Source: Pseudanabaena sp. lw0831 (GTDB lineage Bacteria > Cyanobacteriota > Cyanobacteriia > Pseudanabaenales > Pseudanabaenaceae). From it: a DNA stretch of 64,000 nt. Positions 26,764 to 35,963 of this stretch are shown here, piece by piece; position 1 is the first letter of the stretch, and each line of letters begins with the position of its first letter. The position numbers were made by a program, and so were the translations under genes. The notes under the pieces were generated by a model that saw nothing but the letters and a program-made list of their open reading frames with translations, made no database searches and was not told the origin of the DNA. Where the stretch lies: assembly GCF_016584665.1 (NCBI RefSeq), contig NZ_BBJB01000081.1, forward strand, positions 1-64,000. Direction: 5' to 3'.

Positions 26764-27408
26764 TTAGATGTTTAGAATCTCAGCAGCAGTTAGGTCTAAT
26801 TCTGGAAAAGCTCGAGAAATGATTTTGTCATCTCCTGTAAATTTAGAGGTTTGATATTTGCCATTTTCATTTAGTAAATTTACAAATACAGTGGGGATTT
26901 TAGGATTGCCAAGAAACTCACGACTGCCAGTTGCAAGATAATCAACAATCCAATATTCAGGAATACCCATGCGTTCGTATTCCTCAAATTTGTCAATATA
27001 ATCATCCTCCCAATTACTAGAAACAACTTCAACAGCTAACTGAATTTTTTCGCGTAAACCTCTGTAGTCAGGACGATTAGAGCGCCAAACAGTTGCATCA
27101 ATTACACTTAAATCAGGTATATGTCGGCGTTCATTTCCTTCTTGATCAATAGTCCTGATGGGAATTGATCTTTTGATTGCATAGTTAAGCGACAAGCGTT
27201 CCACCTCTTTGTAAAAACGCCTATCAATATATTCGCCAACATCATCATGGTTGCGTGTAAATGCTATTTCACAAATCTCAACTATCTCGCCATCAATCAA
27301 TTCAAAGTGTCCATGTTCTGGATAAACTTCTAAAAATTGGTCAAAGGTGAGTTTAGGCTTCCCATCCACCAATTTTTGTTTGTTTTTTGTTTCAGCGATC
27401 GCAATCAT
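26764..27408 (-). CDS. Uma2-family (DUF820) nuclease-like protein, inserted between ureA and ureB
   Basis: A 214-residue PD-(D/E)xK-type protein of the Uma2 family, greatly expanded in cyanobacteria. Visible family features are [13 protein letters not shown] near residue 33, HIPDLSVID near 96, [10 protein letters not shown] near 121 and [17 protein letters not shown] near 138. It starts 20 bp after the ureA stop, in the same direction. Uma2 proteins are thought to be endonuclease-like, but their cellular role is unsettled. It has no known part in urease. Confidence 0.9.
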   Translation of the reverse strand: MIAIAETKNKQKLVDGKPKLTFDQFLEVYPEHGHFELIDGEIVEICEIAFTRNHDDVGEYIDRRFYKEVERLSLNYAIKRSIPIRTIDQEGNERRHIPDLSVIDATVWRSNRPDYRGLREKIQLAVEVVSSNWEDDYIDKFEEYERMGIPEYWIVDYLATGSREFLGNPKIPTVFVNLLNENGKYQTSKFTGDDKIISRAFPELDLTAAEILNI

Positions 27409-27428
27409 CTCAAACCTCCATAGCTAAA

Positions 27429-27731
27429 TTAGCGAATTGGTTGATGAACGGTAACAAGCTTGGTTCCATCAGGAAAAGTCGCTTCTACTTGCACATCATG
27501 GATCATTTCCGAGATACCTTCCATCACATCGTCGCGAGTGAGCAAAGTCGCGCCGTAAGACATTAACTCAGCGACATTCCGCCCTTCTCTTGCTCCTTCC
27601 ATAATCTCGGACGTAATAAATGCGATCGCTTCGGGATAATTTAATTTTAAACCCTTGGCTTTACGCCGCTCGGCTAGAAGAGCCGCCGTAAAAATCAACA
27701 ATTTATCTTTTTCTTGAGGCGTAAGCTGCAT
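27429..27731 (-). CDS. ureA: Urease gamma subunit
   Basis: A 100-residue structural subunit from the Met at 27731 ([20 protein letters not shown]). The frame opens nine codons earlier at 27758, but the shorter form matches family length. [20 protein letters not shown] and the C-terminal [13 protein letters not shown] are typical. It is followed by the inserted Uma2 gene. Confidence 0.96.
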   Translation of the reverse strand: MQLTPQEKDKLLIFTAALLAERRKAKGLKLNYPEAIAFITSEIMEGAREGRNVAELMSYGATLLTRDDVMEGISEMIHDVQVEATFPDGTKLVTVHQPIR

Positions 27732-27799
27732 AGAAGTTCCCAAATTCGCGGTATACATTTACTTGTGTGTTTATTGGTGCGAAGCCCCTCTAAACACTC

Positions 27800-28624
27800 T
27801 TACCAAACTCGCGGTACACATATCGGTCTATTTTTATAGAATACACGCAAAAGCTGCCAAATTTCCTGAAACCATTTACGCGCATCACTCGAAGAGTCAC
27901 CACAATATCGACAGACTAAACCTGCAAGCGATCGCGTTACTCCCGACAGCCCCTGATAGTTTCCCTTCTCCCATGTAGCCCGAATATTGGTAACTAGTTC
28001 TGTATCAACGGTTGCACCAACAAAAATAAAACTAGCAGCGATCGCATATCCATTCATACCATTAGGACTTTGTAATATTTCGATCTGACCACTTAAATGC
28101 TGTCGATCAATCCATAGAGGCATCTCATCTCGCCAAACCTCTGTATGAGATCGCCAATTGCCATCAATAAATTTTTCACCCCTCGCAGTACGACCAAACC
28201 TCACGATTTCCCACATGGTACAAGTTGCATCTAGTCCAAGTTCAATTCTTGTGGTTTGGCGATATTGCGATTCAGCAAAGGAGATCGTTTCCTGTGGAAA
28301 CCATTCTAAACTCGCGCCTTCATCAATACGAATATGTATGTTTTGCTGTGATTCTTCGCCATTGCTGCGGTAGATTTTACTGGCGGTCGCTGTAGTGAGT
28401 AGCGCTTGAGTATGAGGTTGGAGATGGATTTTTGCAGATAAGCGATCGCCGCCAACTAAACCACCTGCGGTATGCAAAATGATACAATGACAAATTTCTT
28501 CGCCTTCTGGATAAAGCGATCGCTGAATTTTCCAAGGGGCAACAGTATAACTTCGAGACAGCTGAGTTGTTAAATTCTTCCTTGCAAACTCTAATTCTAA
28601 TTCTCCTGCCCAAGCTGTACTCAT
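27800..28624 (-). CDS. ureD: Urease accessory protein UreD
   Basis: A 274-residue assembly factor from the Met at 28624 (MSTAWAGELELEFARKN). Upstream codons to 28690 are hydrophobic and unlike UreD. UreD binds apo-urease with UreF and UreG during nickel insertion. The family segments CHCIILHTAGGLVGGDRL, TTATASKIYRSNG and the ending FYKNRPICVPRVW are clear. It opens the leftward ureDABC operon and is divergent from fmdA. Confidence 0.95.
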   Translation of the reverse strand: MSTAWAGELELEFARKNLTTQLSRSYTVAPWKIQRSLYPEGEEICHCIILHTAGGLVGGDRLSAKIHLQPHTQALLTTATASKIYRSNGEESQQNIHIRIDEGASLEWFPQETISFAESQYRQTTRIELGLDATCTMWEIVRFGRTARGEKFIDGNWRSHTEVWRDEMPLWIDRQHLSGQIEILQSPNGMNGYAIAASFIFVGATVDTELVTNIRATWEKGNYQGLSGVTRSLAGLVCRYCGDSSSDARKWFQEIWQLLRVFYKNRPICVPRVW

Positions 28625-28962
28625 AGAATACTCTGATATTAATTTATTTATTACTTTACTACTAAGAATTGAAAGCACAAAGTATATCAATTCCTAGTAA
28701 CAAAGCTCTACCATTGTGCAGGATTTTAACTGCTTTTTCTTTTGACTTTATTCTTGCCTATGAATAATTCAGGTAAAAGAAATCGCATCTAATTTGGTAT
28801 AAGACGTGACAGATCACAAAGAAAAAGTAACGCAGTATGTGATTAAGAAGTTGAAATTTAATCAAGTTTTAAGTTGTGTACGTTATTGATGTACATGATT
28901 TTCTGTAGTAATCAACTTTCTTATTGCTTTTATATTCTTTTACAGTTGCTAGTAAAGATTTT
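28625..28962. promoter_or_regulatory. Divergent ureD/fmdA control region
   Basis: A 338-bp AT-rich gap that must hold promoters for both the urease and formamidase genes. The best NtcA-like match, GTA-N8-GAC at 28797-28810, has one mismatch and no well-placed -10, so I do not call a site. No further gene is seen. Confidence 0.4.
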
Positions 28963-30171
28963 ATGCCAAAGACGCTGTTTAAAGTTGATCTCACTAAGCC
29001 CATGAGTGAGCAAGAACTACCTGGTCATAATCGGTGGCATCCAGATATCCCAGCTATAGCCTCTGTCAATCCAGGCGATACTTTTCGGATCGAATGTAAA
29101 GATTGGACAGATGGTCAGATTAAGAATAACGACAGCGCTGACGACATTCGCGATGTAGATCTATCGATTGTTCATGTACTAAGCGGCCCGATTTGGGTAA
29201 ATGGTGCAGAACCTGGTGATATCCTTGTTGTCGATATTGTTGATATTGGCGCTCTTCAAGGCGATGAGTGGGGCTTCACAGGCATTTTCGATCAAAAGAA
29301 CGGTGGTGGCTTTTTAACCGATCACTATCCTAATCCTGCTAAAGCAATTTGGGATTTGCAAGGGATTTACACATCTTCGCGTCATATTCCTGGTGTTAAG
29401 TTTGCTGGAATTACTCACCCAGGTTTGATCGGCTGTGCGCCATCTCATGAGCTATTAGCTAAATGGAATAAGCGTGAGGCTGAACTAATGGCTACTCAGC
29501 CAGATCGCCGCACTTACGGAGCGGGTATCAATATGGATGGAGTGCCTGTATTGGCTGCTCTGCCAAACCCGCATAATGCGGTTCTAGGGACTTTACCTCA
29601 GTCTGAATATGAGCGTGTTGCTGCGGAAGCTGCCCGTACCATCCCACCTCGTGAGCATGGCGGTAACTGCGATATTAAAAATCTGTCAAGAGGAACTCGC
29701 ATTTATTTCCCTGTATATGTTGAAGGTGGCAAGCTTTCAATGGGAGATATTCACTTCTCTCAAGGCGATGGTGAAATCTCTTTCTGCGGCGCAATTGAGA
29801 TGTCTGGATTCCTTGATCTCCATGTAGACATCATCAAAGGCGGCGTAGACAAGTATGCTATGGTGAATCCAATCTTCAAGCCAGGCCCCGTAGAGCCGCA
29901 TTACTCAGAGTTCTTGGTATTTGAAGGCATTTCTGTAGATGAGTTTACTGGTAAGCAATATTTCATGGATGTACATATTGCCTACCGTCAAGCTTGCTTA
30001 AATGCAATCGCCTATCTCATGAAGTTTGGATACACAGGTGAGCAAGCTTATCTATTGCTAAGCTGTGCGCCTGTAGAAGGAAGAGTTAGTGGTATTGTGG
30101 ACATTCCAAATGCCTGCTGTACTCTGGCAATTCCAACTGCAATTTTTGATAAAAACATTCTTCCGGTTTAA
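28963..30171 (+). CDS. fmdA: Formamidase/acetamidase
   Basis: A 402-residue amidase of the FmdA/AmdA family that hydrolyses formamide to ammonia and formate. The start MPKTLFKVDLTKPMSEQELP at 28963 is preferred over a TTG at 28924. Visible family signatures are GHNRWHPDIPAIASVNPGD, SGPIWVNGAEPGDILVVDI, GVKFAGITHPGLIGCAPS and IPPREHGGNCDIKNLSRGT. It is followed by fmdB after 6 bp and stands directly before the urt operon. A role in supplying nitrogen from amides alongside urea is likely. Confidence 0.95.
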   Translation: MPKTLFKVDLTKPMSEQELPGHNRWHPDIPAIASVNPGDTFRIECKDWTDGQIKNNDSADDIRDVDLSIVHVLSGPIWVNGAEPGDILVVDIVDIGALQGDEWGFTGIFDQKNGGGFLTDHYPNPAKAIWDLQGIYTSSRHIPGVKFAGITHPGLIGCAPSHELLAKWNKREAELMATQPDRRTYGAGINMDGVPVLAALPNPHNAVLGTLPQSEYERVAAEAARTIPPREHGGNCDIKNLSRGTRIYFPVYVEGGKLSMGDIHFSQGDGEISFCGAIEMSGFLDLHVDIIKGGVDKYAMVNPIFKPGPVEPHYSEFLVFEGISVDEFTGKQYFMDVHIAYRQACLNAIAYLMKFGYTGEQAYLLLSCAPVEGRVSGIVDIPNACCTLAIPTAIFDKNILPV

Positions 30172-30177
30172 TCAAAT

Positions 30178-30438
30178 ATGCCACTTTATGAGTTTCGATG
30201 TGAAGACTGTGACGTTTTCGAGATATGGAGACCGATGGCTGAGTCTAGCGACCCAGCCCATTGTCCAGAATGCGATAAACGCGGTAAGCGCATCTTTTCC
30301 CCTCCAATGACCCTTTCTAGGACGGTACGAATGAAAAAAGTGAGTTCGGAGCCAGAGCTTGTTAAGCGAGATCTGGAACCTAAAACTCCTAGAGTTCAGT
30401 ATCATTCTGGAAGCCGTCCTTGGATGGTTGGACACTAG
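30178..30438 (+). CDS. fmdB: FmdB-type zinc-ribbon protein
   Basis: An 86-residue protein with the usual FmdB start MPLYEFRCEDCDVFEIWRPM and a second knuckle HCPECDKRG, giving two CxxC pairs that should bind one zinc. The tail after residue 45 is basic and flexible. FmdB proteins commonly accompany amidase genes and are described as possible regulators. It is in an operon with fmdA (6-bp gap). Confidence 0.9.
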   Translation: MPLYEFRCEDCDVFEIWRPMAESSDPAHCPECDKRGKRIFSPPMTLSRTVRMKKVSSEPELVKRDLEPKTPRVQYHSGSRPWMVGH

Positions 30439-30490
30439 ATTGGGTATTAGGAATTGACATCTTGTCTTTACTCGTTAAGAGAATCCATCT

Positions 30491-30531
30491 TGATGTCAAA
30501 ATTACATATCTCTTGGTGTGAGTTTTAAAAT
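30491..30531 (+). promoter_or_regulatory. Putative NtcA-type promoter of urtA
   Basis: TGAT-N8-TACA at 30491-30506 matches the NtcA consensus TGTA-N8-TACA except at two positions. TAAAAT at 30526-30531 fits the TAN3T -10 box with 20 bases in between, the usual NtcA spacing. NtcA control of urt genes is established in other cyanobacteria. Confidence 0.45.
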
Positions 30532-30552
30532 AGTTTAGGAGTGTTTCATCTA

Positions 30553-31956
30553 ATGAAGAAGATCAACCGATCGAATGATGCTTTGAATGGGATAACCCGT
30601 CGCAGATTTATCCAGTACGGTTCTCTAGCTGCTGCTAGCAGTATTGTTGCAGCTTGTACCCCTACAACCACCACCCCAACTACAACTGGTGGTACAACTA
30701 CTACAGCAGCCTCTCCTGCCGCAGATGGCAAGAAAGGAATCAAAGTTGGCGTAATGTATTCGACTACGGGTACGATCGCGATCGTTGAAAAGTCGTTGCA
30801 GGATGCAACTTTCCTTGCGATCGACCAAATCAATGAAGGTACAGGTCCTTGGGCTGGCAAGAAGGGCATTGATGGTCAAATGATTGAAAAAGTTGTCGTC
30901 AATCCTGACTCCAACTGGGATTTATACAACCAAATGTCGAAGCGTTTGATTGATGAAGACAAGGTTGTATGCGTTCTTGGTTGTTATACATCAGCTAGTC
31001 GCAAATCAGTTCTTCCAGTTTTTGAAGAAAAAGATAGTCTACTCTACTATCCTGTCTACTATGAAGGAAATGAATGTAGCTCGAATGTCTTCTACACTGG
31101 CGCTGCGCCAAACCAACAGATCACCGACTCGATCCCTTACTGTATCAAAAACTTTGGTAAGAAAGGCTTCTTCATCGGTTCTGACTACATCTATCCTAAA
31201 GAAAGCAATCGGATCGCGAAGGCAGAATTGGTCAATGGGGGCGGTGAAGTTGTTGGCGACGAATACGCTGCGCTCGGTACAACTGAGTTTATTACCATCA
31301 TCAACAAGATCAAGCAAGCCAAGCCTAACTTCATCCTCAGCAATCTAGTTGGAGACAGTATTCCTGCTTTTTACAAGCAACTTAAGGACGCTGGGATCAC
31401 TTCTAAGGATATTCCGATCATGGCATATCCGACTACAGAAGAAGAAATTCAAGCAATGGGACCTGAGTTTGCTGAAGGTCACTATAGTAGCTTTAACTAC
31501 TTCCAGTCCGTTGAAACTCCTGAAAACAAGGCCTTCGTTGAGCAGTTCAAAGCGAAATTTGGTAAGGATCGCGTTACCAACGGAGTTATGGAGGCAGCTT
31601 ACCTGCAAACATTCTTCATGGCTCAGGCGATGGAAAAATGCGCCAAGGAAAAGAAACCATTTAACACTGCTAATCTACGTGAAGCAACTAGAGGTCAAGT
31701 ATTCAAGGCTCCTCAAGGAACTGTGAAGTCTGATCCAGACAACTACCACACCTATCTATATTCCAGAATTGGGAAATGGAAGGCAGATGGTCAGGCTGAA
31801 ATCGTATTTGCGACCAAGGCAGCCGTGAAACCGATTCCTTGGAGCCAAGCTTTGTACAAGGGTCGCACATGCGTTCACAAAACTCCAGACGATCGCAGCA
31901 ACTCCAATGTTGAGACGAAGAAGGATCTTCCAATTGAGTACCTGAAAGAATCTTAA
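30553..31956 (+). CDS. urtA: Urea ABC transporter, substrate-binding lipoprotein
   Basis: A 467-residue periplasmic binding protein. A GTG at 30541 is possible, but the ATG at 30553 follows AGGAGTG at good spacing. The N-terminus carries a twin-arginine motif (TRRRFIQYGS) and a lipobox ending AAC, then a Thr/Pro linker, so it is probably Tat-exported and lipid-anchored. The type I fold shows KVGVMYSTTGTIAIVEKSL, VCVLGCYTSASRKSVLPVFE and FYTGAAPNQQITDSIPYC. It delivers urea to UrtB/UrtC. A hairpin separates it from urtB. Confidence 0.96.
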   Translation: MKKINRSNDALNGITRRRFIQYGSLAAASSIVAACTPTTTTPTTTGGTTTTAASPAADGKKGIKVGVMYSTTGTIAIVEKSLQDATFLAIDQINEGTGPWAGKKGIDGQMIEKVVVNPDSNWDLYNQMSKRLIDEDKVVCVLGCYTSASRKSVLPVFEEKDSLLYYPVYYEGNECSSNVFYTGAAPNQQITDSIPYCIKNFGKKGFFIGSDYIYPKESNRIAKAELVNGGGEVVGDEYAALGTTEFITIINKIKQAKPNFILSNLVGDSIPAFYKQLKDAGITSKDIPIMAYPTTEEEIQAMGPEFAEGHYSSFNYFQSVETPENKAFVEQFKAKFGKDRVTNGVMEAAYLQTFFMAQAMEKCAKEKKPFNTANLREATRGQVFKAPQGTVKSDPDNYHTYLYSRIGKWKADGQAEIVFATKAAVKPIPWSQALYKGRTCVHKTPDDRSNSNVETKKDLPIEYLKES

Positions 31957-32021
31957 ATTGATTTCCATCTAGTCAAATTGTATTTAGCAACCTCCCACTA
32001 ACTAGTTATAGCAATCCAAAA

Positions 32022-32068
32022 AAGAGTTGTGAGAGGCGCACCCGCAAAGTGTGCCTCTCACAACTCTT
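32022..32068 (+). terminator. 20-bp hairpin between urtA and urtB
   Basis: The arms 32022-32041 and 32049-32068 pair with a single G-T and a loop containing GCAAA. It could partly terminate transcription so that the binding protein is made in excess over the permease. Confidence 0.65.
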
Positions 32069-32157
32069 ACAAAGCTATAAGCAGTTTTGCTATAGATCGT
32101 AGGAAGTGGGTTTAAGCCAGAACTAACCAAACACTGAATGATTGAACTAAGAAAGCC

Positions 32158-33120
32158 ATGAACGTCTTGCCAATTAATGCATTATCTTCGTTAATACACT
32201 TAGCACAGGCAACTCCGGCAGCAAAGTCATTCGACCCGATCGCAATTACCAATCAGCTTCTAAATGGTGTTGGTATTATCGGTATTCTTTTGTTGACAGG
32301 TTTAGGTCTTTCGATAACGTTCGGAGTTATGCGAATAATTAACCTAGCGCATGGTGAATTTATCATGCTCGGCGCATATACTTCGTTTGTATTGCAAAGT
32401 AATTTCAAAATGGATTTGTTATTGACAATCCCATTTTCGTTTTTATTTACAGCCTTTATCGGCGCGATTGTCGAACTAACCATCGTTCGACGGCTATATG
32501 GGCGAGCTGTTGAGACCCTTTTGGCGACTTGGGGACTAAGTATTGTGATTCAAGGCGTTGTTAAGCTTATTTTCACGGCTCAACTAAAGTATGTGAAAGC
32601 ACCGCCCTACATCAGAGGAAACTGGACTCCGTTTCAAATTGGCGGACAAGCGATCGAGATATCTTACTACCGCTTGTTTATCATCTTTATGGCACTATTG
32701 CTTCTAGGAATAACAGCTTTTCTACTTTACGGAACAAAGCTCGGAAGAGAAGTGCGTGCAGTCACCCAAAACCGTGACATGGCAAAGTGCTTGGGTGTGA
32801 ATACTAGTCTCGTAGATATGCTTACCTTTGCCTATGGATGTGGCTTAGCAGGAGTTGCAGGTACTGTTATTTCTTCACTAAAAAGTGTTGCGCCCCCAAT
32901 GGGACAAGATTATCTAGTAGATGCTTGGATGACTGTTGTTACAGGCGGCGTGGATAAGCTAATCGGCGTTTTAGCAGGTGCAGTTTTGATTGGCGAATCG
33001 AATGCTGCGATCGCATACCTAATCAACGATCCAACGGCAAGAGTAATTGTATTGGCAGCCGTAATCGTTTTGATTCGCTACCGTCCCGAAGGGCTATTTA
33101 CAGTTCAGAAGCGTAGTTAA
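32158..33120 (+). CDS. urtB: Urea ABC transporter, permease UrtB
   Basis: A 320-residue branched-chain-type inner-membrane permease with about eight helices. Family segments are GLSITFGVMRIINLAHGEFIMLG (split here by its Arg-Ile pair), GREVRAVTQNRDMAKCLGVN and VVTGGVDKLIGVLAGAVLIG. It forms the channel with UrtC. It follows urtA after a hairpin-containing 201-bp gap. Confidence 0.95.
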   Translation: MNVLPINALSSLIHLAQATPAAKSFDPIAITNQLLNGVGIIGILLLTGLGLSITFGVMRIINLAHGEFIMLGAYTSFVLQSNFKMDLLLTIPFSFLFTAFIGAIVELTIVRRLYGRAVETLLATWGLSIVIQGVVKLIFTAQLKYVKAPPYIRGNWTPFQIGGQAIEISYYRLFIIFMALLLLGITAFLLYGTKLGREVRAVTQNRDMAKCLGVNTSLVDMLTFAYGCGLAGVAGTVISSLKSVAPPMGQDYLVDAWMTVVTGGVDKLIGVLAGAVLIGESNAAIAYLINDPTARVIVLAAVIVLIRYRPEGLFTVQKRS

Positions 33121-33174
33121 GATGTTTACATCGATCTTTTTGTCAATAAGAGCGAATTTAGTGGAGGTTTTATT

Positions 33175-34263
33175 ATGGCAGAAGTAGTAGGTCGCATTAG
33201 ACAGGCTAACTATGTTCCGAAGCGATGGCTGGCTATTAGTTTAGTCCTGTTGGCTATATTTGCAATTTTTCCTTTTGTTGCTGGCACATTCCAGACCAAC
33301 CTGATGGCAAAGTTGCTTTTGTTTGGCACTTTGGGTGTTTCTCTAGATCTGGTTTGGGGATTCACTGGCATTCTTAGCTTTGCCCATGGCGTATTTTTTA
33401 CTTTGGGCGGGTATGCGATGGCATATTATCTAAAGCTGAATTTGTCTGCAACCGCAAATAACTATGGCGGCACACTTCCTGACTTCATGGTTTGGAACGG
33501 TTTGAAAGAATTACCTTGGTTTATTGCCCCATTGCAGTATTTTCCAGTTGCCGTAATTGCAATGGTAGTATTACCAGCTGGATTTGCCTATTTAATTGGC
33601 TCCTTCATTTTTCGTTCTAAAGTTAGCGGTGTTTACATTACAGTTATCACCCTTGCCATCTCTTCAGCTTTAACTACTTTCTTTGTTAGTCAACAAGCTT
33701 ATACGGGAGGGACTAATGGGATCACTGATGTTTCAAAACTAATCCTATTTGGTGCAACCGTTCCTCCAATGGGAATATATTTTATAATCCTCACTTTTGC
33801 TGCATTAGTGATGGCTGGAAGTTGGTGGCTAACTCAATCTAACTTTGGATTGATTCTGCGCTCTATCAAAGAAAATGAGCAACGCATCTCCTACCTCGGC
33901 TATGACGTTGCTAATTTCAAGATCTTTATTTGGACACTATCGGCTGGAATTGCTGGAATTGCGGGCGGTTTGTTTGTTCCTCTAAACAACTTTATTTCAC
34001 CAGTTTATCTGGGTGTTGCTTTTGGTACTCAGATCGTAATTTGGGTCGCTGTAGGCGGTAGAGGGACACTTTTTGGTCCAATCATTGCTGCTATTTTACT
34101 TGGACAGATTCAAAATTCAGTTGATCGAGTTACTCAAGATTGGCAGTTAATTGTTGGAGTAATTTTGGTCTTAGTTGTCTTGTTTCTACCTGATGGACTG
34201 ATGAGCCTATTGCCAAAGAAGTTTCTTTCTAAAAAGTCTAATCAATTGGAAAGAACCGAATGA
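33175..34263 (+). CDS. urtC: Urea ABC transporter, permease UrtC
   Basis: A 362-residue LivM-type permease, partner of UrtB. LDLVWGFTGILSFAHGVFF near residue 60, VYITVITLAISSALTTFF and SIKENEQRISYLGYDVANFK are diagnostic. The gap to urtB is 54 bp. A GGAGG ribosome site stands shortly before the ATG. Confidence 0.95.
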   Translation: MAEVVGRIRQANYVPKRWLAISLVLLAIFAIFPFVAGTFQTNLMAKLLLFGTLGVSLDLVWGFTGILSFAHGVFFTLGGYAMAYYLKLNLSATANNYGGTLPDFMVWNGLKELPWFIAPLQYFPVAVIAMVVLPAGFAYLIGSFIFRSKVSGVYITVITLAISSALTTFFVSQQAYTGGTNGITDVSKLILFGATVPPMGIYFIILTFAALVMAGSWWLTQSNFGLILRSIKENEQRISYLGYDVANFKIFIWTLSAGIAGIAGGLFVPLNNFISPVYLGVAFGTQIVIWVAVGGRGTLFGPIIAAILLGQIQNSVDRVTQDWQLIVGVILVLVVLFLPDGLMSLLPKKFLSKKSNQLERTE

Positions 34264-34364
34264 TTTGTCGAATTCCTCGAAGTTAACTTTTTATAATTAA
34301 AACTTCTAGGAATCTAGAGTTCAATAAAATCACACATTTCTTAATCTTAAAAAAGGTATAACTC

Positions 34365-35162
34365 ATGGAAACAATTTCGGAAGTTGAGACTAGCAACGTT
34401 GCTAATGGTAGAGAATCTGTTTTGTCTGTTAAAGATCTTAAGGTAGTCTTTTCTGGGTTCAAAGCCTTAAAAGGTGTTGATCTAGAAGTAGGCGAAAATG
34501 AGATCGTTACGATTATCGGGCCAAATGGAGCTGGCAAGAGTACTTTGCTTGATGCGATCGTTGGCAAATCTCCTGTAGCTTCAGGACATGTCTACTATCA
34601 TGGCAAAGATATAACTAATCAAAGTCCTTTCAAAGTTGCGCGGATGGGGATTGGTCGTAAGTTCCAAAATCCTAATGTTTATAACGATTTGTCGGTGTTC
34701 GATAATATTTTACTAGCGCTCAAAGGAAGCCATGGTGTTTTTGCTTCGATCAAGTCTAAACTTACGGCTGGTAAAAGAGACAAGATTATTTCTGTACTCG
34801 ATCGCGTTGGTCTTTTAGAAAAAGGCTATTCTAAAGTCTCATCTCTGTCTCATGGACAGAAACAGTGGGTAGAGATTGGCATGGTAATTGCTCAAGATCC
34901 GACCTTGGTCTTATTAGATGAACCAACGGCTGGCATGACTCCTGACGAAACCCATTTGACAGGGGAAATTATCAAAACAATTTCTCAGAATCATTCAGTT
35001 GTTGTAATCGAACATGATATGGAGTTTGTCAAACAAATTGCGCAACGAATTGTGGTACTCCACCAAGGCGAAAAATTGACGGAAGGTTCGGTCAACGAGG
35101 TTCAATCTAATCCTAAAGTAATTGAGGTGTATCTTGGACGAGAACAAATCGATGCTGCTTGA
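34365..35162 (+). CDS. urtD: Urea ABC transporter, ATPase UrtD
   Basis: A 265-residue LivG-type ATPase. Walker A IGPNGAGKSTLLDAI, signature SLSHGQKQWVEIGM, Walker B LVLLDEPTAGM and the H-loop VVVIEHDMEFV are all present. It pairs with UrtE to drive uptake. A stretch of about 100 bp without a gene precedes it. Its last codons overlap the start of urtE by 11 bp. Confidence 0.95.
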   Translation: METISEVETSNVANGRESVLSVKDLKVVFSGFKALKGVDLEVGENEIVTIIGPNGAGKSTLLDAIVGKSPVASGHVYYHGKDITNQSPFKVARMGIGRKFQNPNVYNDLSVFDNILLALKGSHGVFASIKSKLTAGKRDKIISVLDRVGLLEKGYSKVSSLSHGQKQWVEIGMVIAQDPTLVLLDEPTAGMTPDETHLTGEIIKTISQNHSVVVIEHDMEFVKQIAQRIVVLHQGEKLTEGSVNEVQSNPKVIEVYLGREQIDAA

Positions 35163-35850
35163 GTTAACTGATGTTACTGTTTCCTATGGACAAACACCTG
35201 TTTTGTTCGGAGTGAATATGGCGATTAATCAAGGTGATATTGCTTGTTTGTTAGGGCGTAATGGTGTTGGAAAAACGACATTACTTCGTAGCGTTATTGG
35301 TTTGAACAAGGTTCTTTCGGGCAATATCGTTTTTGATGCTGATGAAATTACTAAGGTTCCAACTTACAAACGGGCAAGGTATGGAATCTCTTACATTCCC
35401 CAAGGTCGAGAAATCATTCCTTATTTATCGGTTTTGGATAATCTCAAACTAGGTATGTCGGCTGGACATAAGCAGTACCGTAAAATCCCTGATGAGATTT
35501 TTGAGTTTTTCCCGATGCTGAAACAGCATCTCAGCCGTCAAGGTGGATTATTGAGTGGAGGACAGCAACAACAATTGGCGATCGCACGCGGATTGATGAG
35601 TAATCCGAAAATGATGCTCCTAGATGAACCTACAGAAGGAATTCAGCCTTCGATTGTGCAGGAAATTGAGGACACTCTCAAACGGATTAACCGTGAAAAG
35701 GGGATCACCTTAATTGTCGTCGAACAGAAGGTGGATTTTGCCCGTCAGCTAGCTCAAAAGTTCTTCATCATGGAGAAGGGTGCGGTAGTGGCAGATGGCG
35801 CAACATCTGATTTAAGCGATGATTTAGTTCATAAGTACCTTGCGATTTAA
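35152..35850 (+). CDS. urtE: Urea ABC transporter, ATPase UrtE
   Basis: A 232-residue LivF-type ATPase. The start MLLELTDVTVSYGQTPVLFG at 35152 is chosen over 35122 because it matches the family and overlaps urtD by only 11 bp. Walker A LLGRNGVGKTTLLR, signature LLSGGQQQQLAIARG and Walker B MMLLDEPTEGIQPS are intact. It closes the urt operon. Confidence 0.95.
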   Translation: MLLELTDVTVSYGQTPVLFGVNMAINQGDIACLLGRNGVGKTTLLRSVIGLNKVLSGNIVFDADEITKVPTYKRARYGISYIPQGREIIPYLSVLDNLKLGMSAGHKQYRKIPDEIFEFFPMLKQHLSRQGGLLSGGQQQQLAIARGLMSNPKMMLLDEPTEGIQPSIVQEIEDTLKRINREKGITLIVVEQKVDFARQLAQKFFIMEKGAVVADGATSDLSDDLVHKYLAI

Positions 35851-35858
35851 GGTTACAG

Positions 35859-35933
35859 CAATTTCCGATCAAACGAACCACAAGAAACTTTTAAAAAGTT
35901 TCTTGTGGTTCTGATTTGAGCGCAAAGCGCTGT
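35859..35933. repeat. Hairpin element with conserved flanks, copy 1
   Basis: The left flank CAATTTCCGATCAAACGAAC (35859-35878) leads into a 17-bp-arm stem (35876-35892 with 35894-35910). The right flank GATTTGAGCGCAAAGCGCTG carries a small GCGC-AAA-GCGC hairpin. Copy 2, with the same flanks but another stem, is at 36811-36908. It probably also ends the urt transcript. Confidence 0.7.
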
Positions 35934-35963
35934 AATACAGGTCAATTACTAATCGGAAAAGCT

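Noticed and set aside
28797-28810. NtcA-like site GTA-N8-GAC upstream of fmdA
   Set aside because: One mismatch and no TAN3T box at the required distance in either direction; left as a regional note only.
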